Shown in pieces: positions 61,501 to 64,000 of a stretch of DNA of 64,000 nt (its first letter is position 1; every line of letters begins with the position of its first letter). The stretch lies in contig OY292278.1 in assembly GCA_958496175.1 (NCBI GenBank), positions 25,978,001 through 26,042,000 of the forward strand. The letters run 5' to 3'. A model generated the notes under the pieces. That model did no database searches and was not told the origin of the DNA. It was given only the letters and a program-made list of their open reading frames with translations. The position numbers and the translations under genes are program-made. Origin of the DNA: Sisyra terminalis. Taxonomy: Eukaryota > Arthropoda > Insecta > Neuroptera > Sisyridae.

Positions 61501-62173
61501 ACAAGGAACTTTCGCGTCTCATTGCAAGTTCAAGCGTAACCCGGTTGATCGACTTTAAAGCTTTCGGGTGAGAGAAAGAGAATGATGCGCATATGATAAA
61601 AGTTTATTTGACAGGCGAGGAGAAGTTGGTACGTTATCGACTTTCAGTAGTATGTAAGTGAGCTTTTCCAGAGATCTGCTCAAGTGACACTCGATACCTC
61701 CACGAGAAAAGCTTGCTGACGGGTCGATGTCTGCCCGTTGTCCGCGAAAGCGCACCCAACATACAGCCGACCACCCCGTCCCCTCCCGAAACCACCCCCA
61801 ACTTTTTTAAGCTTATGCTAAGCATTTTTCCTGCCGCAACTAATCAATACCTCACGTAATGAAAATGGGAACATATGCTTTAATTATCGTTGACATTTTT
61901 AAAATTCTATGAATTTTTATTTTCGCTAAACCATAAAAGCTACAAACAAAAAAAAGCACTTACGCGGGTACCGCATTGAGTGTAGATGACTAATTTTTTG
62001 AGCTTTTGAATAATACACGGCTTTCGACTCCTGATTCAGAACTTTCCAGTGTTGACCCAGACGAACCGAAATCGTTTTATTCGAATCCGAAGGAAAAACG
62101 CGTGCAATATGTTTTCGCCACTCATTCGCAAAAATCATAAAAGCATTTGGTGGACGTGGAATTCGATTTTTAT
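12796..62173 (-). CDS. HMG-box transcription factor (SOX-like, MATA/SRY-type box), multi-exon gene
   Basis: Exons on the minus strand: 62173-61964 (HMG box), 51637-51259 (alternative ATG exon), 40816-40649, 35754-35612, 20331-20179, 20104-20038, 15973-15858 (or to 15837 with a stop), 13530-12796. Junction phases all agree: ATG exon to last exon sums to 1761 nt (586 aa plus stop), and HMG exon to last exon gives 529 visible residues. The box starts NRIPRPPNAFM and ends in YSYNPKEARVRKAQR across the splice. Downstream exons are rich in Ser, Pro, Tyr, Gly and Asn, like transactivation regions. HMG boxes of this class bind and bend DNA in the nucleus. The PPNAFM signature, rather than the PMNAFMVW of typical SOX proteins, recalls insect SRY-like and fungal MATA_HMG boxes; I leave it unnamed. 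The first exons of the HMG form lie beyond 64 kb. Confidence 0.88.
13531..14550. other. Intron sequence of the HMG gene, nothing recognised
   Basis: AT-rich, with no splice-supported exon. A 66-codon frame at 14247-14447 has no matching splice sites. Confidence 0.45.
14556..14800. repeat. Dispersed repeat C, copy 1
   Basis: Shares blocks with 59331-59760: gataaaacg, ccagcgctagta, gagaggtccggtactaccatttt, gggccc, the attttggtcgaaaa stretch, ccataatcagg, and aggcctgtgt. At both sites it adjoins element B. Confidence 0.6.
14775..15382. mobile_element. Element B, copy interrupted by MITE A
   Basis: Reverse-oriented relative of the elements at 42162 and 60217. Right end cgaaaccgaagttcagtcggacacta matches their left end. 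Split at 14930/15156 by a MITE with a perfect 8-bp duplication. Confidence 0.7.
14931..15155. mobile_element. Palindromic MITE family A, copy 2 (nested)
   Basis: 225 bp, GGCTCAAGTGTATTTTAGCA ... AAGTACACATGAGCC. Perfect 8-bp duplication CTTTTTTA at 14923-14930 and 15156-15163. The 8-bp target suggests hAT-type mobilisation. Arms pair over nearly the whole length. Confidence 0.9.
15837..15973 (-). CDS. HMG-factor exon with two possible ends (splice at 15858 or stop at 15837)
   Basis: Acceptor tttcgtag; the exon enters with 2 nt to give DYGNFSTNDAVP. Donor GAG|GTGCAT just below 15858 is in phase 0 and leads to the 13.5 kb exon. If the donor is ignored, translation continues six codons (VHLQKL) to TAA at 15839-15837 and gives a shorter protein (348 aa from the ATG exon). 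The donor is not strong, which makes regulated use plausible. The peptide is Asn/Ser/Thr-rich (GGSLDCNGSFDFTTNE). Confidence 0.78.
16140..16800. other. HMG-gene intron; CpG-richer stretch 16550-16760
   Basis: Contains cgataacggttagcg and repeated GATCGA/ACTCGATCG words (gagtcgatcgagtcgatctc, ggactcgatcgcccc) in otherwise AT-rich sequence. It may be a regulatory island; no gene is visible. Confidence 0.3.
16865..17720 (+). repeat. Dispersed repeat E with ~640 bp direct internal duplication
   Basis: 16875-17065 recurs at 17505-17705 (ccagtaattacccgtaaaatattca, gttcaaatttgagacaat, ttatttgt...tttgtct). The intervening part matches 39100-39460 (aaaaatcagtttc, cttctatatggtaaat, tgtataaatagccaattt). 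Confidence 0.7.
18055..18150. repeat. Low-complexity AATATAATA tract
   Basis: Imperfect runs of ataataat and ataagaatat units. Confidence 0.7.
19046..19250 (+). mobile_element. hAT-like MITE family G, copy 1
   Basis: Starts CAATGGCTCTTAACCTGGG and shares cagtcccgcgggtt, gtacacctatg and atttaagaag with copies at 27321 and 29816. The right end is unclear. Confidence 0.6.
19405..19520 (-). repeat. tRNA-derived SINE, copy 4 (fragment)
   Basis: ctatttaccgtcattccataac ... taataaaaatctc ... gatacgaggatcgaactcaa; the tRNA head is partly lost. It faces copy 5. Confidence 0.65.
19619..19764 (+). repeat. tRNA-derived SINE, copy 5
   Basis: gcctactggtggttgaatgatctaag ... tcttcgtatcgcgcaaattttcaatatttc ... 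ctctagagtcactaaa. Confidence 0.75.
20038..20104 (-). CDS. HMG-factor internal exon (QPNTMMWATPPTYPMGQ...)
   Basis: The exon is 67 nt; acceptor ttcgtag, donor ATGG|GTAAGT. It is phase 0 in and leaves 1 nt. It lies only 74 bp after the previous exon. Skipping it would shift the frame, so it should be constitutive wherever the next exon is used in this frame. Confidence 0.8.
20179..20331 (-). CDS. HMG-factor internal exon (DFSLSYPESSYG...)
   Basis: The exon is 153 nt, exactly 51 codons, phase 0 at both ends; acceptor ttttttcag, donor AAT|GTAAGT. The peptide is rich in Tyr, Ser, Pro and Glu (YPESSYGYYNN, SHTEGLFGHSEAAQ). Because its length is a multiple of three it could be skipped without changing frame. 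Confidence 0.83.
20350..22700. other. Long HMG-gene intron, AT-rich, no gene recognised
   Basis: Part of the 15 kb intron between exons at 20.3 and 35.6 kb. An open frame at 22027-22272 has slightly richer composition but no splice sites or recognisable domain. Confidence 0.4.
22720..23030. promoter_or_regulatory. CpG-richer island with RFX X-box-like site
   Basis: Clear local rise in GC and CpG (cgacgtgagggcgctagcgacatcgacggcgac, acgagcagcgcgctcgatatcg) inside the AT-rich intron. GTTGTCATGGCAAC at 22819-22832 differs by one base from the RFX X-box pattern GTNRCC-N2-RGYAAC. It may be an internal promoter or enhancer; no transcript evidence is available. Confidence 0.35.
23585..23870 (+). repeat. 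Dispersed repeat H, copy 1
   Basis: Matches the reverse complement of 55065-55330: tgctgtaaattttaac, taagaaatactcatttaaa, gtctaaaacgggctc, catgacgtcaca, ttgtttaaattgttt. Confidence 0.65.
24470..24613 (-). repeat. tRNA-derived SINE, copy 6
   Basis: Good head region: gggatcgaacctactacc, ttttggagcggtcacctagaccactcggctaccagtaggct. The tail is diverged. Confidence 0.75.
25160..25475 (-). mobile_element. Decayed Jockey-type non-LTR retrotransposon, end of RT ORF
   Basis: Minus-strand reading gives IYKSVIRPFLTYCCAV (from about 25469), then LQVFENRVLRIITKAPWYVR. Both are hallmarks of the C-terminal end of Jockey-clade ORF2 (family pattern: LRPVLTYG.P.W, KLQ.FQNK.LRMI, APWYVRN). A frameshift near 25310 leads to NVPYIKDFLI and RNFLNGQENCP. 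Stops show it is dead. No poly(A) tail or 5' part is visible nearby. Confidence 0.75.
26970..27200 (+). repeat. Dispersed repeat I, copy 1
   Basis: Shares blocks with 36840-37040: gtagaatagtttc, taccgttggttaagaaattt / tgccattggctaggaaattt, acatgtaa, tgtcatcag. Confidence 0.55.
27321..27550. mobile_element. hAT-like MITE family G, copy 2 (complete)
   Basis: 230 bp; ends CAGGCGTTCTTAACCT and, on the reverse strand, CAGTGATTCATTATCTGGG. Perfect 8-bp target duplication GAATATAC at 27313-27320 and 27551-27558. Interior resembles copies at 19046 and 29816 in reverse orientation. Confidence 0.85.
27909..28125. mobile_element. Palindromic MITE family A, copy 3
   Basis: tctcttttagtacagtca ... ggcaacgttgcatttttt ... 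tgtgctaaaagggacttgagcc, with the shared core. Confidence 0.8.
28815..28890. promoter_or_regulatory. CpG cluster with CRE-like TGACGTCA
   Basis: gcgtcgcaacgctacgccgcgccgttgtgacgtcacaatgacgc is unusually CpG-rich for this intron and contains the palindromic CRE/ATF site TGACGTCA plus a second TGACG half-site. Confidence 0.3.
29517..29740. mobile_element. Palindromic MITE family A, copy 4
   Basis: 224 bp, GGCTCATGTGTACTTTAGCA ... TGCTAAAGTACACATGAGCC. Perfect duplication AACGAAAC at 29509-29516 and 29741-29748. The best-preserved copy. Confidence 0.92.
29816..30040 (+). mobile_element. hAT-like MITE family G, copy 3
   Basis: CAGTGGTTCTTAAGTTGGGCTCAA..., cagtcccgcgggttc, gtacacctatg, atttaagaagagttcggtgaataa. 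The right end is not resolved. Confidence 0.65.
31430..31970. promoter_or_regulatory. CpG-rich island in the HMG-gene intron
   Basis: About 500 bp with many CpGs and repeated TCGTATC/CGTCG words (atcgtatcccgtcgtgtcgtatcc, ctcgtcgtatcgggtacgacg). A TATA-like cttataaac lies at about 31742 on the + strand. Several overlapping open frames arise from the composition only. Function unknown. Confidence 0.35.
32657..33715. mobile_element. Element with long (~315 bp) terminal inverted repeats, 1.06 kb
   Basis: 32661-32975 is the near reverse complement of 33400-33715 (GTGTCCGTTATTTCCCAAAT ... GGGAAATAACGGACAC). Perfect 8-bp duplication CTGTATAC at 32649-32656 and 33716-33723. The ~425 bp centre has no ORF, so the element is non-autonomous. 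Confidence 0.9.
33730..35600. other. Intron sequence, nothing recognised
   Basis: AT-rich sequence between the long-TIR element and the 35.6 kb exon. No supported gene or repeat. Confidence 0.4.
35612..35754 (-). CDS. HMG-factor internal exon (SGASLSGGSIIGGTSG...)
   Basis: The exon is 143 nt; acceptor gtgtttag, donor CGC|GTAAGT. It enters with 2 nt and ends in phase 0. The peptide is Gly/Ser-rich, then Pro/Gln-rich (PGQPTIRNRQPTYPGPSQ), low in order and typical of a regulatory region. Confidence 0.83.
36840..37040 (+). repeat. Dispersed repeat I, copy 2
   Basis: See 26970-27200; same order of shared blocks, moderately diverged. Confidence 0.55.
37050..39080. other. Intron sequence, nothing recognised
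   Basis: AT-rich; short open frames only, none with splice sites or recognisable content. Confidence 0.4.
39090..39830 (+). repeat. Dispersed repeat E, copy 2, split by MITE A
   Basis: Matches 17140-17550 (aaaaatcagtttc, cttctatatggtaaatgttttcgata, tgtataaatagccaattt, ccaatactggcaatgg) with a MITE inserted at 39459. Confidence 0.7.
39459..39681. mobile_element. Palindromic MITE family A, copy 5
   Basis: GGCTCATGCTCCTTTTAACG ... GTTAAAAGGAACATGAGTC. Duplication GCCAATTT (39451-39458) and ACCAATTT (39682-39689), 7 of 8 matching. The empty site is preserved at about 17480. Confidence 0.88.
39891..40040 (-). repeat. tRNA-derived SINE, copy 7
   Basis: ttatttaccgttactttatagc ... ggattcgaaagaaacac ... 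tttggagcggcctccttgaccactagcaggct. Confidence 0.78.
40649..40816 (-). CDS. HMG-box tail exon (YSYNPKEARVRKAQR...)
   Basis: The exon is 168 nt, acceptor ttgttgcag and donor G|GTAAGC; it enters with 2 nt and leaves with 1 nt. It begins with the basic extension that closes this type of HMG box (NPKEARVRKAQRDA). It then runs into a Ser/Asn/Gln-rich stretch (MLQHSFPQMGSATPNSANF). As the first exon shared by both 5' forms, it carries the basic tail into the HMG-less product. Confidence 0.88.
40820..42155. other. Intron sequence, nothing recognised
   Basis: A 9-base G run sits near 42010. The open frame at 41834-42103 has no splice signals. Confidence 0.4.
42162..42766. mobile_element. Element B, copy 1 (hAT-like MITE, ~605 bp)
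   Basis: Left end TAGTGTCCGACCGAATCTTC, right end CGAAATTCGGTTTCGTCTGGACTA. Arms are rich in repeated ttcggt/accgaa words. Closely related to 60217-60895. Confidence 0.75.
43020..43400 (+). repeat. Three spaced copies of GTGAGGGAATGA
   Basis: The 12-mer occurs at about 43024, 43201 and 43390, spaced about 180 bp. The sequence between them is not obviously repeated. Confidence 0.4.
44121..44389. repeat. Near-perfect palindrome, 269 bp
   Basis: Arms ATTAAATAAAGAAGACAATTC ... GAATTGTCTTCTTTATTTAG, inner arms AGCTACGTTTCGTTACG and CTTGAATCACAAAAAA with complements. The loop is about 10-20 bp. An 89-codon frame over it is an artefact of the palindrome. Confidence 0.88.
45714..46430. mobile_element. 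Element F, copy 1 (717 bp, TIR AGAGCTGTCA)
   Basis: Starts AGAGCTGTCAGAAAAAAGTATC and ends CTTTGACAGCTCT. Sub-terminal regions are arrays of agtatctaagtaact-like words in both orientations. No ORF. No clear target duplication. Confidence 0.7.
46720..47325. repeat. Element F, copy 2 (ends eroded)
   Basis: gttactttgaagtaccttagttactttaaagtaac at the left, tctaaatactttcccaaaatacagctttg at the right; same word structure as 45714-46430. Confidence 0.6.
47494..47690 (+). repeat. Arm of the inverted-repeat element seen at 6133
   Basis: ctgggtcaaaaaagtcgac, gattttgagccctt, ttaagaggtctatcat, aactgaaagaattaaaca match the arms at 6133-6385 and 6565-6832. Confidence 0.55.
48289..48489 (+). pseudogene. 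Unrecognised open frame with protein-like content
   Basis: About 66 codons from FPTSRLHPADIDKVSKDHYQ to a TAA at 48487-48489, including QYVFWNTVTQEFVILGEQTY. Residue use is more protein-like than neighbouring AT-derived frames. I do not recognise it and see no upstream exon. It lies antisense within an HMG-gene intron and could be a retrocopy fragment or chance. Confidence 0.2.
48495..51200. other. Intron sequence, nothing recognised
   Basis: AT-rich, with simple T and A runs. No supported feature. Confidence 0.4.
51259..51637 (-). CDS. Alternative first coding exon (MDCCNYMDYQLQ...), no HMG box
   Basis: It starts at ATG 51637-51635 and runs 126 codons plus 1 nt to donor ACAG|GTTCGT. The peptide is rich in Tyr, Asn, Gly and Ser (QSVYNYNRSQYNDGG, YHHGGSGMSALG, AAASSSSSYPYMGPGG) and looks like an N-terminal activation region. 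The phase-1 end fits the 40.8 kb exon (G|AT gives Asp, then YSYNPKEAR). The sequence upstream to about 52.4 kb is GC-richer, as expected of a promoter and 5' UTR. The frame stays open for a few codons above the ATG, so use as an internal exon after a weak acceptor (tttgag, about 51.66 kb) cannot be excluded. Its phase-1 end also fits the HMG exon, which would be the usual order in the protein, but that exon lies upstream of it here. Confidence 0.82.
51640..52450 (-). promoter_or_regulatory. Candidate internal promoter and 5' UTR of the short (HMG-less) transcript
   Basis: Lies directly upstream of the ATG exon on the minus strand. GC and CpG rise at 52260-52440 (ggggcaattgcgcgctaccagctcctcgagcagg, cagctcgccgtagagc). 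A TSS there would give a leader of roughly 0.6-0.8 kb. No TATA box at a convincing place; initiator-type promoter assumed. Confidence 0.4.
52690..52870. promoter_or_regulatory. Second CpG-rich patch upstream of the ATG exon
   Basis: gcgtagttggcaacgtaaataaacgagagcg, cgtcgtcgagaagcgtcgcggcgcc: high CpG in an AT-rich intron. May belong to the same promoter region. Confidence 0.3.
53761..53917 (-). repeat. tRNA-derived SINE, copy 8
   Basis: tttatttatcgtcgctttataacc ... actcggccaccagttgg; abuts the 54 kb palindrome. Confidence 0.75.
53921..54540. repeat. 620-bp nested palindrome centred on MITE A
   Basis: 53921-54127 (aggtataagctta, atcaggaacgtc, tattgttcactcgaatgcaatttg, tttcaaatatgtatttatatt) is the reverse complement, with drift, of 54357-54540. 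The centre is a palindromic MITE. Confidence 0.88.
54137..54356. mobile_element. Palindromic MITE family A, copy 6
   Basis: GGCTCAAGTCCATTGCAGCACACC ... GGTGTGCTAAAATGAACTTGAGAC. No target duplication is visible; instead longer inverted arms flank it. Confidence 0.85.
55065..55330 (-). repeat. Dispersed repeat H, copy 2
   Basis: Reverse of 23585-23870; contains ctgtgacgtcatgttaac, ggggctcgttttagac and aaatgaatatttctta. Another TGACGTCA lies nearby at about 54914. Confidence 0.65.
55634..55790 (-). repeat. tRNA-derived SINE, copy 9
   Basis: ttatttaccgtcctttt ... cgagattcgaacacctaccagttttggagcggccgccttgaccactcgaccaccagtaggct. B-box and A-box regions well kept. Confidence 0.82.
55800..57540. 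other. Intron sequence, nothing recognised
   Basis: AT-rich. Open frames at 56908-57099 and 57325-57528 are compositional. Confidence 0.4.
57549..57707 (-). repeat. tRNA-derived SINE, copy 10
   Basis: atttaccgtcgctttataactac ... gaggatcgaacccactatctactagttttggagcggtcacctagaccactcggccaccagtagg; among the best preserved. Confidence 0.85.
58191..58350 (+). repeat. tRNA-derived SINE, copy 11
   Basis: agcctagtggtggccgagtggttgaagtgacc ... gtgttgggttcgattctcgtatcgagc ... ataaagcaacggtaaataac; full length in forward orientation. Confidence 0.87.
59331..59910. repeat. Repeat C fold-back plus end of element B
   Basis: 59424-59558 is a palindrome (atcttccgatggtaagagaaatgaaccgatacgaag with complement ending ttaccatcggaagat). 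59331-59420 is the reverse complement of 14570-14660, while 59560-59760 matches 14640-14790 directly. 59790-59910 matches the right end of element B (cctatagaatttaaaagtaaag, gtttcggttggaca). Confidence 0.75.
60124..60190 (-). tRNA. Degenerate tRNA-like sequence (pseudogene)
   Basis: Minus strand: TGCAATG at the 5' end pairs imperfectly with a 3' GATTGCA, A-box-like tgcaatggtggtgat, and a good T arm (TGGG TTCAATT CCCA). No paired anticodon stem is evident, so it is either a decayed tRNA or a tRNA-derived repeat, different from the SINE family above. Confidence 0.35.
60217..60895. mobile_element. Element B, copy 2 (679 bp)
   Basis: Left end AGTGTCCAACCGAACTTTCGG, right end ending CGGTTGGACACTAC. 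TTAACTTT occurs at 60209-60216 and 60896-60903, consistent with an 8-bp target duplication (ends uncertain by 2 bases). No ORF. Confidence 0.8.
61320..61810. promoter_or_regulatory. CpG-rich island downstream of the HMG exon
   Basis: About 490 bp with high CpG (gtgcgcgatatgcggaagtacgtgtcgcc, gtcgatgtctgcccgttgtccgcg) in the intron following the HMG exon. Open frames on both strands appear compositional; one on the + strand has several Cys (AICGSTC) but no recognisable fold. Confidence 0.3.
61964..62173 (-). CDS. HMG-box exon
   Basis: The exon is 210 nt: acceptor ttttcag just above 62173, donor C|GTAAGT just below 61964. It enters with 2 nt of a split codon and leaves with 1 nt. It encodes 69 whole codons: NRIPRPPNAFMIFANEWRK (helix 1), SNKTISVRLGQHWKVL (helix 2), and the helix-3 region through SMRYP. 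The box is completed by the exon at 40.8 kb. Conserved HMG landmarks are present: RPPNAF wedge residues, the ISVRLG turn, the Trp of HWKVL, and the closing YP. The incoming exon must supply one base; a G would give Asp before KNRIP. Confidence 0.92.
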
Positions 62174-62816
62174 CTGAAAAAAAAACAATGAAAAAAATAT
62201 ATATTACCTCAATTTATATAAAAATATACGTCGGAAAAGTGAAATAAAATTCTTCTTAATTTTACATTTCCTATCGCGTGAAAAGTGAAGAGCATTGTTA
62301 TTGCTGTACGAGGATCATTTAACGAAATGATCGCACCTGTTGCATTCAAAAACTTAGAAATGGTTCCTTTTATGTCTCTTATTTATATTCAATAATATTA
62401 TAAGAGTTTGTGTTACGTAACGACCTTTTGTACGTCAAGCGGTACATTAGCCGTTCTTTTTAAACGCGCTATTTGAATAATATCACATGAATATTCCCAT
62501 AAAATTTCATTTAACGTCGTCGACGTGAATGAAATTTTACTTTCAATTCGCACAAAGTATTTTTGACAAACATTACGTTAATAATTTCAATATCTTTTTC
62601 CCGTGTACTTTCGTACTATTTCCTTTACGACTTCGAACAAGTTTCTTATGAACTTTTCAATTTGAAATTCTAACTTTATCAAAAGAAATGTATAAACATT
62701 TGATTTGATTTGTGTAACAAAGAAAATTAAATTTGACTTTCCAAGTTTATAAAATATTAAAATTACAATAATTTTTTGTTAATATTCAAAAACAAGTTTC
62801 ACAAATTCAGTTTTAA

Positions 62817-62888
62817 TATAAAGGATAAATCCGGATGTGATAGATCAAAAGATTTTGGTCTACCACATCCTGATTTATCCTTTATACT
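62817..62888. repeat. 72-bp inverted repeat
   Basis: tataaaggataaatccggatgtgatagatc pairs with the complement ending ccacatcctgatttatcctttata; loop of about 10 bp. Near the HMG exon acceptor side, in the upstream intron. Confidence 0.75.
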
Positions 62889-62940
62889 ATATGTCGACTT
62901 AGACCTGAAATAATGAAAATCAAAATCAGCTTTTTTCATT

Positions 62941-63746
62941 TGTTACGTTGGGGAAACGTAATTCGAGATCTAACAAAGTGTCTCGTTTTCGTGGGTTAGC
63001 CTGACTAGCACTTAGCTCCATAAACATGTTCAGATGTGGTCCTGGACGTGGCTGGTTGGATCCTTCGCTGGTACCATGGACAGGGCAGGTGAATAGGGCT
63101 CCGGTAAATCACGATTTCTGGTTTTCGTTGTTTTATACGTTAAAAAAACAACACAATATTGACACGCTGCCACAAATTCTCCACTCACACACAAGAGTTT
63201 ATTAATCAATAATTAGAGGTTATCATTAATATAAACCATTTAATTAGCTGTACCATTTACAAAATATTGACACGCTGCCACAAATTTTCCACTCGCACAC
63301 AAGAGTTTATCAATCAATAATTAGAGGTTATCATTAATATAAATAATTAATTAGCTGTACCATTTTATCAATTACTATCAACGCTACCTGAAATGCAGGG
63401 TTAACCAACTGCAACCCATGCACAATCAGTACAAATAGCTTACAATTAATTGATATGGTCAACAATTCTAAAGATGAACCACGTGCTCTGCACTTAATAT
63501 ATTTTTACATAACCTCAAAAAAAAGCCTTAAACGTGGGAATCCACGCCCTTTTATAGTCCTCGCCGCCATGACAGTGGCGTCACGGATTTATCCGAATGC
63601 GTTCGGAGGCGCACGATGCCAACATCGTAACACCACCCTCCTTGACTTTAACCCGGGTTGGATTACGGATTACTTTGGATTACCCGATTTTACTAGCCAA
63701 TGCCTGGTTAGAGTCACAGTCACTCAGCGCCGATATTCATTCATAA
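62941..63746 (+). mobile_element. Possible solo LTR or LTR fragment
   Basis: Begins TGTTACGTTGGGG and contains a GC-richer stretch with ccttttatag (TATA-like, about 63550) and ttgactttaacccgggttgg. TGTTA...TAACA could be the terminal dinucleotide-type inverted ends, but no target duplication is seen. Confidence 0.2.
63155..63369 (+). repeat. Tandem duplication, two ~108 bp units
   Basis: aatattgacacgctgccacaaatt ... tagaggttatcattaatataaa ... aattagctgtaccattt occurs twice in direct order with a few substitutions. Confidence 0.92.
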
Positions 63747-63834
63747 CAAAAGATCGCATTCATACTGTGGCTTTCTGGTAATACAGCTGTACAACAATTT
63801 AGCTAGTATCCCAGTTAATAATAGTAACTTTATA

Positions 63835-64000
63835 ATAGTGTAAGTAACATATTAATATGTAAACATTAAGACTAACAATACTATTGTATACTAAATACTA
63901 ATACTATACTATTATACTATACAATACAATCAATACTATCCAATACAATACAATACTATATATACTACTATACTATACTATACTATATCTTAATACTATT
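63835..64000. repeat. Simple repeat (ATACT/TATAC)n
   Basis: Long imperfect run of actatactatact and aatacaatac units to the window edge. Confidence 0.85.

Noticed and set aside
61555..61825. 66- and 63-codon minus frames next to the HMG exon
   Set aside because: They follow the HMG exon's donor, are out of phase with it, and have no acceptor of their own.
63455..63781. 108-codon + frame near the right end
   Set aside because: Lies in a GC-richer possible LTR stretch; no gag, pol or other domain is recognisable.

Overview
The window is eukaryotic nuclear DNA, almost certainly from an insect. It is strongly AT-rich, its genes are split by canonical GT/AG introns, and it carries dispersed short transposons and tRNA-derived SINEs. 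The insect assignment rests on the protein ends: the parkin C-terminus ([14 protein letters not shown]) is of the arthropod type as I remember it. I cannot name the species or order.

Left end (1202-4185, + strand): the 3' part of parkin, the PINK1/parkin mitophagy E3 ubiquitin ligase. Six exons give the last 323 residues (RING0, RING1, IBR, REP, RING2). The ubiquitin-like domain lies outside the window. The second zinc site of the IBR appears to be missing, and the RING2 residue matching human E444 is Gln. Parkin runs tail-to-tail into a minus-strand terminal exon (4331-4741) of an unidentified gene, and the two poly(A) signals sit only about 15 bp apart.

Remainder (about 12.8-62.2 kb, - strand): one large gene for an HMG-box transcription factor, SOX-like but with the MATA/SRY-like signature IPRPPNAFM. 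Eight exons were joined by hand and all intron phases agree. An exon holding most of the HMG box (61964-62173) and a separate ATG exon (51259-51637) both end in phase 1 and can both splice to the exon at 40.8 kb. The locus can therefore encode a form with the HMG box (529 visible residues) and one without it (586 residues). A second choice lies at the 3' end: the exon at 15.9 kb either reads into a stop after six more codons or splices into a 245-codon terminal exon. The long introns contain CpG-richer islands that could be promoters or enhancers.

The introns are full of mobile elements: a tRNA-derived SINE family (11 copies or fragments); a palindromic ~220 bp MITE with 8-bp target duplications (6 copies, two of them inserted into other repeats whose empty paralogs are also present); several other hAT-like MITEs; a 1.06 kb element with ~315 bp inverted repeats; several fold-back palindromes; and a decayed Jockey-type LINE fragment. 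No rRNA gene, intact tRNA gene or CRISPR array was seen.
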